From positions 62,001-126,000 of the forward strand of contig NZ_NRRQ01000004.1 in assembly GCF_016583745.1 (NCBI RefSeq): 64,000 bases of DNA, read 5' to 3'. Shown here in pieces: positions 47,653 through 57,507 of the stretch; position 1 is the stretch's first letter; each line of letters starts with the position of its first letter. The translations under genes and the position numbers were made by a program. Below the pieces are notes generated by a model. It did no database searches. It saw nothing but the letters and a program-made list of their open reading frames with translations, and was not told the origin of the DNA. This DNA comes from Chromatium okenii (GTDB lineage: Bacteria; Pseudomonadota; Gammaproteobacteria; Chromatiales; Chromatiaceae).

Positions 47653-49131
47653 ATGACCACGATGACGCATGATGAAACGCAGGCACTGATTCAAGAAGTG
47701 CTGGAAGCGTATCCAGAGAAGGCTAAAAAAGATCGCGCTAAGCATTTAGCGGTCAACGATCAATCGCTCGAACAATCTAAGAAGTGCATCATTTCCAACC
47801 GCAAATCATTGCCGGGAGTGATGACGGTACGCGGTTGCGCTTACGCTGGCTCTAAAGGCGTGGTGTGGGGGCCAATTAAAGACATGATTCACTTGTCGCA
47901 TGGACCGGTGGGTTGTGGTCAATACTCCCGCGCAGGTCGGCGCAATTATTATGTCGGTCATACTGGCGTCAATACCTTTGGCACCATGAACTTTACTTCT
48001 GATTTTCAGGAGAAAGATATTGTATTCGGTGGCGATAAAAAACTCGCCAAGCTCATTGATGAGATGAATCAACTTTTTCCGCTGGCAAAGGGAATTAGTG
48101 TGCAGTCTGAATGCCCAATTGGTTTGATTGGCGATGATATTGAAGCCGTCTCCAAAAAGAAGGGCAAGGAATTAGATAAACCCATCGTGCCCGTGCGTTG
48201 CGAAGGATTTCGCGGTGTATCGCAATCATTAGGTCATCACATTGCCAATGATGCGATTCGGGATTGGGTAATTGGCAACCGCGATGGCGATGAAACCTTT
48301 GCGACCACTCCGTATGACGTGGCCGTGATTGGCGATTACAACATCGGTGGTGATGCGTGGGCATCGCGTATTCTGTTGGAAGAAATGGGTTTGCGTGTTG
48401 TGGCGCAATGGTCTGGTGACGGTACGCTTGCCGAAATGGAATTGACGCCTAAAGTTCGGCTCAATCTCATTCACTGCTATCGCTCGATGAATTACATCAG
48501 CCGCCACATGGAAGAGAAGTATGGGATTCCGTGGATGGAATACAACTTCTTTGGTCCGACGAAAATTGCGGAATCACTGCGCAAAATTGCGGCATTCTTT
48601 GATGAGACGATTCAAGCCAATGCTGAGAAGGTGATTGCCAAATACGAGGCGGAATATCAAGCAATTATTGCGAAATACCGCCCGCGTCTCGAAGGCAAGC
48701 GCGTGATGCTGTACGTTGGTGGTTTGCGTCCGCGTCACGTCATTGGCGCGTATGAAGATTTGGGCATGGAAGTTGTTGGCACTGGCTATGAATTTGCTCA
48801 CAACGATGATTATGACCGCACCATTAAAGAAATGGGCAATGCGACCCTGCTGTATGACGATGTGACTGGCTATGAGTTTGAAGAATTCGTCAAGAAGATC
48901 AAGCCAGATTTGATTGGCTCTGGGATTAAAGAAAAGTATATCTTCCAGAAGATGGGAGTGCCATTCCGCCAGATGCACTCATGGGATTATTCAGGGCCTT
49001 ATCACGGTTATGACGGTTTCGCCATCTTTGCGCGTGATATGGATATGACGATCAATAATCCGTGCTGGAAGAGTATGCAGGCGCCTTGGTTAAAAACTGC
49101 TGACGCTGAGAGCCAAACGCTCGCTGCGTAA
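47653..49131 (+). CDS. nifD: Nitrogenase molybdenum-iron protein alpha chain NifD
   Basis: The alpha subunit of dinitrogenase, which binds FeMo-cofactor and part of the P-cluster. The 492-residue protein has P-cluster Cys in [18 protein letters not shown] and [12 protein letters not shown], the FeMo-co Cys in [11 protein letters not shown] and the His in [12 protein letters not shown]. Its length and sequence are typical of group I/II Mo-nitrogenase. It follows nifH by 143 bases, with an AGGAG ribosome-binding site. Confidence 0.99.
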   Translation: MTTMTHDETQALIQEVLEAYPEKAKKDRAKHLAVNDQSLEQSKKCIISNRKSLPGVMTVRGCAYAGSKGVVWGPIKDMIHLSHGPVGCGQYSRAGRRNYYVGHTGVNTFGTMNFTSDFQEKDIVFGGDKKLAKLIDEMNQLFPLAKGISVQSECPIGLIGDDIEAVSKKKGKELDKPIVPVRCEGFRGVSQSLGHHIANDAIRDWVIGNRDGDETFATTPYDVAVIGDYNIGGDAWASRILLEEMGLRVVAQWSGDGTLAEMELTPKVRLNLIHCYRSMNYISRHMEEKYGIPWMEYNFFGPTKIAESLRKIAAFFDETIQANAEKVIAKYEAEYQAIIAKYRPRLEGKRVMLYVGGLRPRHVIGAYEDLGMEVVGTGYEFAHNDDYDRTIKEMGNATLLYDDVTGYEFEEFVKKIKPDLIGSGIKEKYIFQKMGVPFRQMHSWDYSGPYHGYDGFAIFARDMDMTINNPCWKSMQAPWLKTADAESQTLAA

Positions 49132-49136
49132 GTGAA

Positions 49137-49182
49137 AAATTCTCCTTGCAACAGCAAACAAAACTGTATGCGAGGAGAATTT
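49137..49182 (+). other. Stem-loop in the nifD-nifK spacer
   Basis: AAATTCTCCTTGC pairs with GCGAGGAGAATTT (12 of 13 pairs) around a 20-base loop, five bases after the nifD stop. There is no T run directly after the stem. It may be an mRNA-stabilising or processing structure affecting the nifD/nifK ratio. Confidence 0.65.
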
Positions 49183-49213
49183 ACCCCAGTCAATCAATTG
49201 CCGTTGTTCGCCA

Positions 49214-49232
49214 ATTAGCGGCGCGGTAGGAG
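49214..49232 (+). promoter_or_regulatory. Shared leader element with ribosome-binding site, nifK copy
   Basis: ATTAGCGGCGCGGTAGGAG lies just before nifK and repeats the nifD leader with two differences. CGCC upstream can pair with GGCG inside it. The position of the AGGAG is nearly the same in both genes (10 bases before each ATG). Confidence 0.55.
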
Positions 49233-49241
49233 CACAATGTA

Positions 49242-50813
49242 ATGAGCCAGATCGCTGAGAAAATCAAACCCTGCTATCCCTTATTTTGCGATGCAGACTA
49301 CGTTGATAACCTCGCTAAAAAGCGGGCAACTGCTGAAGAAGCATATTCGATTGAGAAGATTGAAGAAGTCTTTCAGTGGACGACCACGCAGGAATATCAA
49401 GAACTGAATTTTCAACGCGAGGCGTTGACAATTAACCCGGCGAAAGCCTGTCAACCGCTTGGTGCCGTATTGTGTGCGTTGGGCTTTGAAAAAACCTTGC
49501 CGTATGTACATGGTTCACAAGGTTGCGTGGCGTATTTCCGCTCCTATTTTAATCGCCATTTTAAGGAACCGATTGCTTGCGTTTCTGATTCAATGACTGA
49601 AGATGCAGCGGTATTCGGCGGTCAAAAAAACATGTTTGACGGGTTAGAAAATGCCCGTGCTTTGTATAAGCCAGACATGATTGCGGTGAGCACGACCTGC
49701 ATGGCAGAAGTTATTGGCGATGACTTAAATGCCTTTATTGGTAACTCGCGGAAAGAGGGATATATTCCCGAAGATTTCCCAGTTCCTTTTGCGCATACGC
49801 CGAGCTTTGTGGGCAGCCACACTACCGGCTGGGATAATATGTTTGAAGGAGTTCAACGTCATTTAACGTTGAATTATATGGATGACAAGGTGGTGGGTTC
49901 CAATGGCAAGATCAATTTGGTGCCCGGCTTTGAAACCTATCTCGGTAACTATCGTGTTTTGCATCGCATGATGAAAGAAATGGGCGTGGGTTATAGCCTA
50001 TTGTGCGATCCAACTGAGGTTTTAGATACGCCCGCAGATGGTCAATTCCGCATGTATGATGGCGGCACCACGCTGAATGAAATGCGCGATGCGCCGAATG
50101 CAATTGATACGCTGTGTTTGCAACCTTGGCAGTTGATTAAAACCAAGAAGTTTGCTGAATTGACGTGGAAACACGCCACCAATTATGTCAACATTCCGAT
50201 GGGATTGGAATGGACGGACGCCTTTTTAATGAAGGTGGCAGAATTGACTGGCAAGTCAATTCCCGATTCGTTGACGAAAGAACGCGGACGTTTGGTTGAT
50301 ATGATGACCGACAGCCACACTTGGTTGCACGGCAAGAAGTTTGCGTTATATGGCGATGCAGATTATGTATTGGGCATGGTGAAGTTCTTACTCGAACTGG
50401 GTGCTGAACCAACGCATATTTTATGCAGCAGTGCGAATAAGCGGTGGAAAAAAGAAGTTGAGAAGGTATTGGCTTCTTCTCCGTATGGCGTGAATGGTCA
50501 GGTACACATTAACCTTGATCTGTGGCATTTGCGCTCGCTGTGCTTTACCGATAAGCCAGACTTTTTAATCGGCAATAGCTATGGCAAGTTTATTCAGCGC
50601 GATACCCTGCACAAGGGACGTGAATTTGAGGTGCCGCTCATTCGGATTGGCTTCCCAATTTTTGACCGTCATCATTTACATCGTATGACCACGCTGGGCT
50701 ATGAAGGCGCGATGTATATTCTGACCACGTTGGTGAATGCAGTATTGGAACGGCTTGATGACGATACGCGCATCATGGGCGTGACTGACTTTAACTACGA
50801 TCTGGTGCGGTAA
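49242..50813 (+). CDS. nifK: Nitrogenase molybdenum-iron protein beta chain NifK
   Basis: The beta subunit of dinitrogenase, completing the P-cluster. The 523-residue protein contains the P-cluster Cys residues in KACQPLGAVLCALGF, HGSQGCVAYFRSYFNRHF and VSTTCMAEVIGDDL. The N-terminal extension of about 60 residues is the usual long form found with Azotobacter-like NifK. It is separated from nifD by 110 bases containing a stem-loop and followed immediately by a palindromic repeat. Confidence 0.99.
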   Translation: MSQIAEKIKPCYPLFCDADYVDNLAKKRATAEEAYSIEKIEEVFQWTTTQEYQELNFQREALTINPAKACQPLGAVLCALGFEKTLPYVHGSQGCVAYFRSYFNRHFKEPIACVSDSMTEDAAVFGGQKNMFDGLENARALYKPDMIAVSTTCMAEVIGDDLNAFIGNSRKEGYIPEDFPVPFAHTPSFVGSHTTGWDNMFEGVQRHLTLNYMDDKVVGSNGKINLVPGFETYLGNYRVLHRMMKEMGVGYSLLCDPTEVLDTPADGQFRMYDGGTTLNEMRDAPNAIDTLCLQPWQLIKTKKFAELTWKHATNYVNIPMGLEWTDAFLMKVAELTGKSIPDSLTKERGRLVDMMTDSHTWLHGKKFALYGDADYVLGMVKFLLELGAEPTHILCSSANKRWKKEVEKVLASSPYGVNGQVHINLDLWHLRSLCFTDKPDFLIGNSYGKFIQRDTLHKGREFEVPLIRIGFPIFDRHHLHRMTTLGYEGAMYILTTLVNAVLERLDDDTRIMGVTDFNYDLVR

Positions 50814-50817
50814 ATCT

Positions 50818-50850
50818 AAATCCCAACCCCCCTTTTTTCAAAGGGGGGCT
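50818..50850. repeat. GC-rich palindromic repeat after nifK (family A, locus 3)
   Basis: A single unit, AAATCCCAACCCCCC-TTTTTTCAAAGGGGGG, begins five bases after the nifK stop and lies before nifT. It forms a strong hairpin without a following T run, so it may reduce read-through or stabilise the nifHDK message. Confidence 0.82.
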
Positions 50851-50890
50851 TGTGAATATAACAGTTTGGGATTTTTTCAGTGAGAACGCC

Positions 50891-51109
50891 ATGCCAAATG
50901 TGATGATTCGTAAAAATGATGCCGGTGATTTGCTGTTCTATGTTGCGAAAAAAGACATGGAAGAAACCATTGCTACCGTTGAATTTGATACTGCTGACAC
51001 TTGGGGCGGTGCGGTGACTTTGACTGACGATTCCAGTTGGTATATTGATCCAATCAGTCCGCCCCCCACATTTCCCACTACGCTGCGTTTTAAGCGCGGT
51101 AATGAGTGA
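50891..51109 (+). CDS. nifT: NifT/FixU family protein
   Basis: A 72-residue protein of the NifT/FixU family, found after nifK in many diazotrophs. It begins MPNVMIRKNDAGDLLFYVAKKDMEE and has GGAVTLTDDSSWYIDP; both match the family. A GTG 13 codons upstream extends into the repeat and is rejected. Its role in nitrogenase maturation is unclear; mutants in other species usually fix nitrogen. Confidence 0.93.
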   Translation: MPNVMIRKNDAGDLLFYVAKKDMEETIATVEFDTADTWGGAVTLTDDSSWYIDPISPPPTFPTTLRFKRGNE

Positions 51110-51178
51110 GTTGAAAAATTGCGCTCGCAATGAACATCATCAGCGAATTATGTTCTGCTGCTTTTGAGGAATTCAATT

Positions 51179-51886
51179 ATGTCTGATAGCGTACTTTCTG
51201 ATGACATTGCGCTGCGAATTGCTTTGGCAGCGCGGACTTTGCCGGATACTGATCCAGCGCGGTTAATTCGGGTATTAAAAGATGCAGTGGGTTTGCCGCC
51301 AACGGCTGAAAAATTGGCAACGTTGCGGGTAAAAGAGTTGAAACAAGCGGCAGATGGTGAATTCGCTGATTTAGAGCAAAGCGTGTTAAAAGCTGCCGTG
51401 ACGATTTTACAAGGTGGCGCTGGACTTGCGAGTGACCCAGCGCCAGCGGTGGAGCCATTGGCAGCGCATGAAATGCCCAATTCGATTCGGGTAGCGTGTG
51501 CGTCTGATAGCGGTGAAAATCTTGATGGACATTTTGGCGCTGCGCGGCGGTTTTTAATTTATCAAGTCTCGGCAACGGAACATCGTTTAATTGCTGTGCG
51601 CACGGTTGATGATAGTCAAGCTGGCGATGATAAAAATGCGTATCGCGCTGAGTTGATTGCGGATTGCCAAGTGTTATATGTCGCGTCGATTGGCGGACCT
51701 GCTGCGGCAAAAGTGATTAAACGCGATATTCATCCCATTAAAGATGATCAAGGCGGCAGTGCGCGGGAACGGATGCGGGCATTGCAGCAGATTTTGGCCA
51801 ATAAAGCGCCGCCTTGGTTAGCTAAAGCAATGGGATTTGCTCCAGAAGCGCGGGTGCGATTTGAACCAATAGAGGCGGTGGCTTAA
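51179..51886 (+). CDS. nifY: NifY/NafY-type dinitrogenase cofactor-binding protein
   Basis: A 235-residue protein of the NifX/NifY/VnfX family. The N-terminal part (about 1-100) resembles the NafY/NifY N-terminal helical domain, and the C-terminal part (about 105-225) is the dinitrogenase iron-molybdenum cofactor-binding fold (IRVACASDSGENLDGHFGAARRFLIYQV). In other organisms such proteins bind FeMo-co or apo-dinitrogenase. Gene order nifHDKTY is as in Azotobacter and Klebsiella. The ATG at 51179 is preferred over a TTG five codons upstream. Confidence 0.9.
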   Translation: MSDSVLSDDIALRIALAARTLPDTDPARLIRVLKDAVGLPPTAEKLATLRVKELKQAADGEFADLEQSVLKAAVTILQGGAGLASDPAPAVEPLAAHEMPNSIRVACASDSGENLDGHFGAARRFLIYQVSATEHRLIAVRTVDDSQAGDDKNAYRAELIADCQVLYVASIGGPAAAKVIKRDIHPIKDDQGGSARERMRALQQILANKAPPWLAKAMGFAPEARVRFEPIEAVA

Positions 51887-52013
51887 AAGCACGGTTCTCG
51901 TTTTATTCAATGCGTCACAGTTGAATTGAGCAGCGGCACTGGTTCGCTGTGATTTGAGTTTATACAGCCTGCCGACTATCCTAACGAATCGTTTTTTTCA
52001 CTGGGATAGTGGT

Positions 52014-53423
52014 ATGGGTAGCAAAACCCTCTACGACAAACTTTGGGATGCGCACGTCGTGCGGGTTGATGAGACCGGCACGGCGCTGCTTTACATTGAT
52101 CGCCAACTGATTCACGAAGTCACCTCGCCGCAAGCTTTTGAAGGGCTGCGTCTCGCCGGTCGCCAACCGTGGCGCACCAGCGCCAATCTCGCCGTTCCCG
52201 ATCACAACGTTCCCACCGCGCAGAGCGAACGCGCCAGCGGCATCGCCGATCCGGTCGCTCGCATTCAAGTCGCCGCGCTCGGCACCAACTGCGCCAGCTT
52301 CGGCATCACCGAGTTTGCGATGGGCGATGTGCGTCAAGGCATCGTCCACGTCATCGGCCCCGAACAGGGCTTCACCTTGCCCGGCAGCACCATCGTCTGC
52401 GGCGATTCGCACACCTCCACGCACGGCGCATTTGGCGCACTCGCGTTCGGCATCGGCACCTCGGAAGTCGAGCATGTGCTGGCGACGCAGTGCCTGATTC
52501 AGCGCCCCTCAAAAACCATGCTCATCAGCGTTGACGGTGAACTCGGCGCGGGCGTCACCGCGAAAGACATCGTGCTGGCGATCATCGGCGCGATTGGCAC
52601 CGCTGGCGGCACCGGCTATGTCATTGAATTTGGCGGCACTGCGATTCAGGCGCTGTCGATTGAAGGGCGGATGACGGTGTGCAACATGACGATTGAAGCG
52701 GGCGCTCGCGCTGGCTTGATCGCGGTGGACGAAAAAACCATCGACTACATGCGCGGGCGTCCGTTGGCACCGACGGGCGAGCTGTTTGAACAGGCCGCAG
52801 CGTCTTGGCGCACCTTGGTCAGCGATGCGGGCGCGACCTTTGATCGCGTCGTGCATCTGGACGCCGCCAGCATCGCGCCGCAGGTGACGTGGGGCACCTC
52901 GCCGGAAATGGTGCTGCCGATTGACGGACAAGTGCCTGATCCCGCCGCCGAAGCCGATCCCGTCAAAGCCGCTGGCATTCGCAATGCGTTGAATTATATG
53001 GGTTTAACAGCCGGACAGCCGCTCGCCGAGATCGCAGTGGACAAGGTATTTATTGGCTCCTGCACCAACTCGCGGATTGAAGATTTACGCGCTGCTGCTG
53101 CCGTCGCCGCCGGGCGTAAAGTCAGCAAAAACATCAAGTTGGCGCTGGTCGTGCCCGGCTCCGGGCTGGTAAAAGCGCAGGCCGAAGCCGAGGGTTTGGA
53201 TCAAATTTTCACCGCCGCCGGTTTTGAATGGCGCGAGCCAGGCTGCTCGATGTGTCTGGCGATGAACGCCGACCGGCTGGAGGCAGGTGAACGCTGCGCC
53301 TCAACCTCGAACCGCAATTTTGAGGGGCGGCAAGGTCAGGGCGGGCGCACGCATTTGGTAAGTCCGGCGATGGCGGTGGCGGCGGCGGTGACTGGGCATT
53401 TTGTCGATGTGAGGGCGCTATAA
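52014..53423 (+). CDS. leuC: 3-isopropylmalate dehydratase large subunit
   Basis: The aconitase-family large subunit that, with LeuD, isomerises isopropylmalate in leucine synthesis. The 469-residue protein starts [14 protein letters not shown], has [31 protein letters not shown], and [4Fe-4S] cysteines in [11 protein letters not shown] and [11 protein letters not shown]. The ATG at 52014 is chosen; a TTG 20 codons upstream extends into non-conserved sequence. It starts the leuCDB-asd-fimV-truA-trpFBA gene line directly downstream of nifY. Confidence 0.97.
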   Translation: MGSKTLYDKLWDAHVVRVDETGTALLYIDRQLIHEVTSPQAFEGLRLAGRQPWRTSANLAVPDHNVPTAQSERASGIADPVARIQVAALGTNCASFGITEFAMGDVRQGIVHVIGPEQGFTLPGSTIVCGDSHTSTHGAFGALAFGIGTSEVEHVLATQCLIQRPSKTMLISVDGELGAGVTAKDIVLAIIGAIGTAGGTGYVIEFGGTAIQALSIEGRMTVCNMTIEAGARAGLIAVDEKTIDYMRGRPLAPTGELFEQAAASWRTLVSDAGATFDRVVHLDAASIAPQVTWGTSPEMVLPIDGQVPDPAAEADPVKAAGIRNALNYMGLTAGQPLAEIAVDKVFIGSCTNSRIEDLRAAAAVAAGRKVSKNIKLALVVPGSGLVKAQAEAEGLDQIFTAAGFEWREPGCSMCLAMNADRLEAGERCASTSNRNFEGRQGQGGRTHLVSPAMAVAAAVTGHFVDVRAL

Positions 53424-54062
53424 ATGGAACCATTTCAAAACTTTAGCGGCATCGTCGCACCATTAGATCGCGCCAATATCGACACCGACGCGATCATCCC
53501 CAAGCAATTCTTAAAAAGCATTAAACGCAGCGGTTTTGGCCCGTATCTATTTGACGAATGGCGTTATTTAGATCACGGCGAGCCAGATATGGATTGCAGC
53601 CAGCGCCCGTTGAATAGCGAGTTCATATTAAATGATCCGCGTTTTTCTGCTGCGCAAATTCTATTAGCGCGAGAGAATTTTGGCTGCGGTTCCTCGCGGG
53701 AACATGCGCCTTGGGCACTGGCTGATTTCGGTTTTCGCGTCATTCTTGCGCCGAGTTTTGCCGACATCTTTTTTAATAACTGCTTCAAAAATGGCATTCT
53801 GCCGATTCAATTAGAGGGCGCTTTAATTGGCGTCCTGTTTGAAAAAGCCAGCGGTATTGCGCCGCTGCGCATCTCGGTAGATTTACCAGCGCAGTTATTG
53901 ACGCTGGATGACGGCAATCAAATTCCATTTACTGTGGATGTCGGCAGCAAACAGCGGTTAATTGAAGGTTTAGATGATATTGGTTTAACGCTGCAACAAG
54001 CAGATGCCATTCGGGAATACGAAGCGCGGCGGCGAATTGAAGCGCCGTGGGTGTTTGTTTGA
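53424..54062 (+). CDS. leuD: 3-isopropylmalate dehydratase small subunit
   Basis: The 212-residue swivel-domain subunit pairing with LeuC. Recognised by [40 protein letters not shown] and [13 protein letters not shown]. It starts at the base after the leuC stop, so translation is likely coupled. Length agrees with the gammaproteobacterial LeuD. Confidence 0.97.
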   Translation: MEPFQNFSGIVAPLDRANIDTDAIIPKQFLKSIKRSGFGPYLFDEWRYLDHGEPDMDCSQRPLNSEFILNDPRFSAAQILLARENFGCGSSREHAPWALADFGFRVILAPSFADIFFNNCFKNGILPIQLEGALIGVLFEKASGIAPLRISVDLPAQLLTLDDGNQIPFTVDVGSKQRLIEGLDDIGLTLQQADAIREYEARRRIEAPWVFV

Positions 54063-54124
54063 ATGTGGGTGATGAAACCGTGCAGCAAGAATTTCAGACA
54101 GAACTATTTAATTGAGGCAGTACT

Positions 54125-55201
54125 TTGAGCAAGAACATTTTAGTGGTTGCGGGCGACGGAATCGGCCCAGAAATTGTGGCAGAAGCCATTAAAGTCATTG
54201 ACGCGCTGCAAGCGGAAGGTGCAATTGATGTCACATTGCACCATGCGCTGGTTGGTGGTGCAGCCTATGATGAATTCAGCGATCCCTTGCCAGAATCAAC
54301 TTTGACTGCGGCAAAGGCAGCCGATGCCGTATTACTCGGCGCAGTGGGTGGGCCGAAATGGGAGCCGCTGCCGATTGCCAAGCGTCCCGAAAAAGGCTTA
54401 TTGGGATTGCGGGCTGGCTTGGAATTGTTTGCTAATTTGCGCCCCGCAATTCTGTATCCACAATTGGCGGATGCGTCCACCTTAAAACCGGAGATCGTCG
54501 CCGGTTTGGATTTAATGATTGTGCGTGAGTTGACCGGTGATATTTATTTCGGGCAACCGCGTGGTATTGAAACGCTGCCGTCGGGTGAACGGCGCGGCAT
54601 CAATACGATGGTTTACACTGAATCTGAGGTTGAGCGCATTTGCCGCGTGGCATTTGAGATTGCGATGAAACGCGATAAGCGCGTCTGTTCGGTGGATAAA
54701 GCGAATGTATTAGAATGTACGGAAATGTGGCGCGAAGTGGCAATTAAAACCGCTGCCGATTATCCTGAAATTACATTGACGCACATGTACGTTGATAATG
54801 CGGCGATGCAATTGGTGCGTGCGCCCAAGCAATTCGATGTGATGGTCACGGGCAATATCTTTGGCGATATTCTTTCTGATTGCGCGTCAATGTTGACCGG
54901 TTCAATTGGAATGCTGCCATCCGCATCGCTCGGCGCGAGTGGACAGGGCATGTATGAACCCATTCACGGCTCGGCACCAGACATCGCCGGACGCGGTATT
55001 GCCAATCCATTAGCAACGATTTTGTCGGTGGCAATGATGTTGCGCTATTCGCTCGGCGCACCGGATGCCGCAGCGCGAATTGAAACGGCAGTGTCGGCGG
55101 TATTGGATCAAGGATTGCGCACGGCAGACATCATGTCGGCAGGAATGCGGCAAGTCGGCACGGTGGCAATGGGTGACGCAGTGGTCGCGGCGCTGGTATA
55201 A
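54125..55201 (+). CDS. leuB: 3-isopropylmalate dehydrogenase
   Basis: NAD-dependent oxidative decarboxylation of 3-isopropylmalate. The 358-residue protein begins [17 protein letters not shown] and shows [34 protein letters not shown], and [15 protein letters not shown]. The start is a TTG at 54125, with GAGG nine bases upstream; no in-frame ATG fits. It follows leuD after a 62-base gap. Confidence 0.97.
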   Translation: MSKNILVVAGDGIGPEIVAEAIKVIDALQAEGAIDVTLHHALVGGAAYDEFSDPLPESTLTAAKAADAVLLGAVGGPKWEPLPIAKRPEKGLLGLRAGLELFANLRPAILYPQLADASTLKPEIVAGLDLMIVRELTGDIYFGQPRGIETLPSGERRGINTMVYTESEVERICRVAFEIAMKRDKRVCSVDKANVLECTEMWREVAIKTAADYPEITLTHMYVDNAAMQLVRAPKQFDVMVTGNIFGDILSDCASMLTGSIGMLPSASLGASGQGMYEPIHGSAPDIAGRGIANPLATILSVAMMLRYSLGAPDAAARIETAVSAVLDQGLRTADIMSAGMRQVGTVAMGDAVVAALV

Positions 55202-55210
55202 ACGCAATTC

Positions 55211-55242
55211 AACCCCTTTTCTCATCATTGAGGCGAGGGGTT
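55211..55242 (+). other. Hairpin after leuB (possible terminator)
   Basis: AACCCCT pairs with AGGGGTT, with an inner CTCA/TGAG pairing around TCAT. There is no clear T run after it, so it may only be a weak terminator at the end of leuCDB. Confidence 0.45.
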
Positions 55243-55323
55243 AATTGAGAGTTGCGCAATGAAGAACACAAGTTATCTGTTCGATTCTAAATTAGATGAC
55301 GGTCTTTTCTGAGGAGTTTATTT

Positions 55324-55608
55324 ATGAGCTTTGGCGAATTTTTAGAAGAAGCAGGTGATTTTTTGTTAGAACAGGTTCCCGTCGTCGGAAAAATTTATAC
55401 AGGTATAAAACTTGCGAATGCAGAGGATAGAATCGACGAACTTGAAAACTCGTTAACAATTACAAAAGTTGCTCTTCTTATATCTTTTGTTCTGAACATA
55501 CTTGCTGCTTTTGCGATTGTCTTCCTGCTAAACGGTGACGACAACAGCTATTTACCCGTTTTTAATCAATATCCGCCGAATTTCGTACTCAGTTCTTGGC
55601 GCAATTAA
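55324..55608 (+). CDS. Small membrane protein of unknown function
   Basis: A 94-residue protein not recognised. It starts MSFGEFLEEAGDFLLEQVPVVGKI, has a possible coiled-coil stretch (AEDRIDELENSLTI, about 32-46), one hydrophobic helix (about 48-70) and a short polar tail. A GAGGAG-like ribosome-binding site lies upstream. Its base composition is visibly richer in A+T than leuB and asd on either side. It may have been acquired horizontally with the next gene. Confidence 0.65.
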   Translation: MSFGEFLEEAGDFLLEQVPVVGKIYTGIKLANAEDRIDELENSLTITKVALLISFVLNILAAFAIVFLLNGDDNSYLPVFNQYPPNFVLSSWRN

Positions 55609-55707
55609 CAGAGCATACGAGTAAAGATACGGTTATTTTTACTGATTACACTTGCATTTGATGTAACACAAATTTCATGTTACATCTTAAAAAACGGAGA
55701 GCCTTCA

Positions 55708-56229
55708 ATGAAAAATATGTTCATTTTGCTGATGACAATGTTCCTCTTTGGTTGCGGTTTATTCCCGACCGATTCAATAGCAGCCAATGAGAATATCGCG
55801 CAGAATCACTTCACCAACGGCAACGCCTTATTTCAAAATGGCGATTATAAAAATGCGCTGAATGAATATCAGAAAGCATTAAAAGCTACGGATTCCAAGA
55901 ATCATCCTGAAGTCACTTTTAATCAATCCATGGCTTTATACAAGCTGGGAAAAATTGCGGAAGCTGATGCGCTATACTCAACGTTTATTAAAAATGAAAA
56001 TGAGCGGCTTTTGAATAACCAGCGATTAGAACGATCATTATTTATTCAACTATTTGCTCCAGAACTTCAAGCATGGCCAAATTGGGTTGCTAAGTATGCG
56101 ATGTACATCGTTGGTCTTATGCTCATTGCTGTTTTTTTAAGCGTTGCTTCAGATGGTGGAGCAGCAGTTGCGTTCTTGCTTATTTTACCAATTGCAGTTG
56201 TGAGTATTGCAACTGGCTATGCCTTATAA
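55708..56229 (+). CDS. TPR-containing putative lipoprotein
   Basis: A 173-residue protein with a short signal segment and a possible lipobox (FGCG, Cys about 16), two tetratricopeptide-like repeats (about 30-95: AQNHFTNGNALFQNGDYKNALNEYQKAL and the following helix pair) and a C-terminal hydrophobic region with one or two helices (about 128-172). An AGAG site precedes the ATG. Composition is AT-rich like the gene before it. TPRs suggest a scaffold role; no specific function is assigned. Confidence 0.7.
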   Translation: MKNMFILLMTMFLFGCGLFPTDSIAANENIAQNHFTNGNALFQNGDYKNALNEYQKALKATDSKNHPEVTFNQSMALYKLGKIAEADALYSTFIKNENERLLNNQRLERSLFIQLFAPELQAWPNWVAKYAMYIVGLMLIAVFLSVASDGGAAVAFLLILPIAVVSIATGYAL

Positions 56230-56284
56230 ATTGGAATTGTTCTGAATTCAAAATTGATCGTTTAGTTATTTATTGGAGTAGCGA

Positions 56285-57400
56285 ATGAAGCGAGTTGGTT
56301 TTATCGGTTGGCGCGGCATGGTCGGCTCGGTGCTGATGGAGCGGATGACGGCCGAAAATGATTGGGCGCACATCGCCGCGCCGGTGTTTTTCACCACCTC
56401 GCAGGCGGGACAACTCGGCCCCGATGTCGGGCACGGGACGCAGCCGCTGCTGGCTGCCGATGATCTAGCGGCGCTGCGCGAGATGGATGTCATCGTCACC
56501 TGTCAGGGCGGCGATTACACCAAGGCGCTGCATCCGCAACTCCGCGCCAGCGGCTGGGATGGCTATTGGATTGATGCCGCCTCGTCGCTGCGGATGCAGC
56601 CGGACGCGACCATCATTCTTGATCCGGTCAATCGTCACGTCATCGACGCGGCGCTCGCAGCAGGCAAGCGCGATTTCATCGGCGGCAATTGCACCGTCAG
56701 CCTGATGTTGATGGCGCTCGGCGGGCTGTTCCAAGCCGGTTTGGTCGAATGGGTCAGCGCGATGACCTATCAAGCGGCATCCGGCGCGGGTGCAAAAAAT
56801 ATGCGCGAATTGCTGGCGCAGATGGGCGCACTCAACGCTGCTGCGCAACCGCTGCTGGCTGATCCCGCCTCGGCGATTCTCGACATTGATCGCGGCGTCA
56901 CTGCGACGCTGCGCAGCGCCGAATTCCCCACTGCCAATTTTGGCGCTCCGCTGGCGGGCAGCCTGATTCCTTGGATTGATACCCAGCTCGACAACGGGCA
57001 AAGCCGCGAGGAATGGAAAGGGCAGGCGGAAACCAACAAGATTCTCGGTTTGGATGCTGCGCCAGTGCCGATTGATGGCTTGTGCGTGCGGGTTGGCGCG
57101 ATGCGTTGCCACAGTCAGGGCTTGACGATCAAGCTCACGCGCAACGTGCCCATGCCAGAAATTGAGAACCTGATTGCCGCAGCAAATGACTGGGTGCGGG
57201 TGATTCCGAACGAACGGGCGCAAACGGTGCGCGACTTGTCGCCAGCAGCAGTGAGCGGATCGTTGACCATTCCCATCGGACGGCTGCGCAAGCTCAACAT
57301 GGGCGAGCAGTATTTGTCCGCATTCACCGTCGGCGATCAATTGCTGTGGGGCGCTGCCGAACCGTTGCGGCGGATGCTGATGATTGTGTTGAATCGTTGA
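56285..57400 (+). CDS. asd: Aspartate-semialdehyde dehydrogenase
   Basis: Reduces aspartyl phosphate to the semialdehyde, the branch point for lysine/diaminopimelate, threonine and methionine. The 371-residue protein has [20 protein letters not shown] (NADP loop), the catalytic Cys in [12 protein letters not shown], and the late [10 protein letters not shown] motif. It is the gammaproteobacterial (E. coli-like) subtype. In related genomes it lies directly after leuB; here two small genes intervene. Confidence 0.97.
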   Translation: MKRVGFIGWRGMVGSVLMERMTAENDWAHIAAPVFFTTSQAGQLGPDVGHGTQPLLAADDLAALREMDVIVTCQGGDYTKALHPQLRASGWDGYWIDAASSLRMQPDATIILDPVNRHVIDAALAAGKRDFIGGNCTVSLMLMALGGLFQAGLVEWVSAMTYQAASGAGAKNMRELLAQMGALNAAAQPLLADPASAILDIDRGVTATLRSAEFPTANFGAPLAGSLIPWIDTQLDNGQSREEWKGQAETNKILGLDAAPVPIDGLCVRVGAMRCHSQGLTIKLTRNVPMPEIENLIAAANDWVRVIPNERAQTVRDLSPAAVSGSLTIPIGRLRKLNMGEQYLSAFTVGDQLLWGAAEPLRRMLMIVLNR

Positions 57401-57406
57401 GGAAAA

Positions 57407-57480
57407 AGTTGTCGGTTGGCAGGGTTCAGCGATCAGGGCGCGATGCGCACTGACAACTGCCAACTGACCACTGACAACTA
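57407..57480. repeat. GTTGTCA-family repeat between asd and fimV
   Basis: AGTTGTCGGTTGGCAG on the left is mirrored by ACTGACAACTGCCAACTG and a further ACTGACAACT on the right, giving a long hairpin with a GC-rich loop. It fills the asd-fimV gap and is followed by AAAAAA. Confidence 0.7.
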
Positions 57481-57507
57481 AAAAAAACTACCTTCCGAGG
57501 GCTGAAG

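Noticed and set aside
56465-57463. 332-residue minus-strand open frame opposite asd
   Set aside because: Asd is certain on the plus strand; the minus frame has shadow-type composition and no domain.
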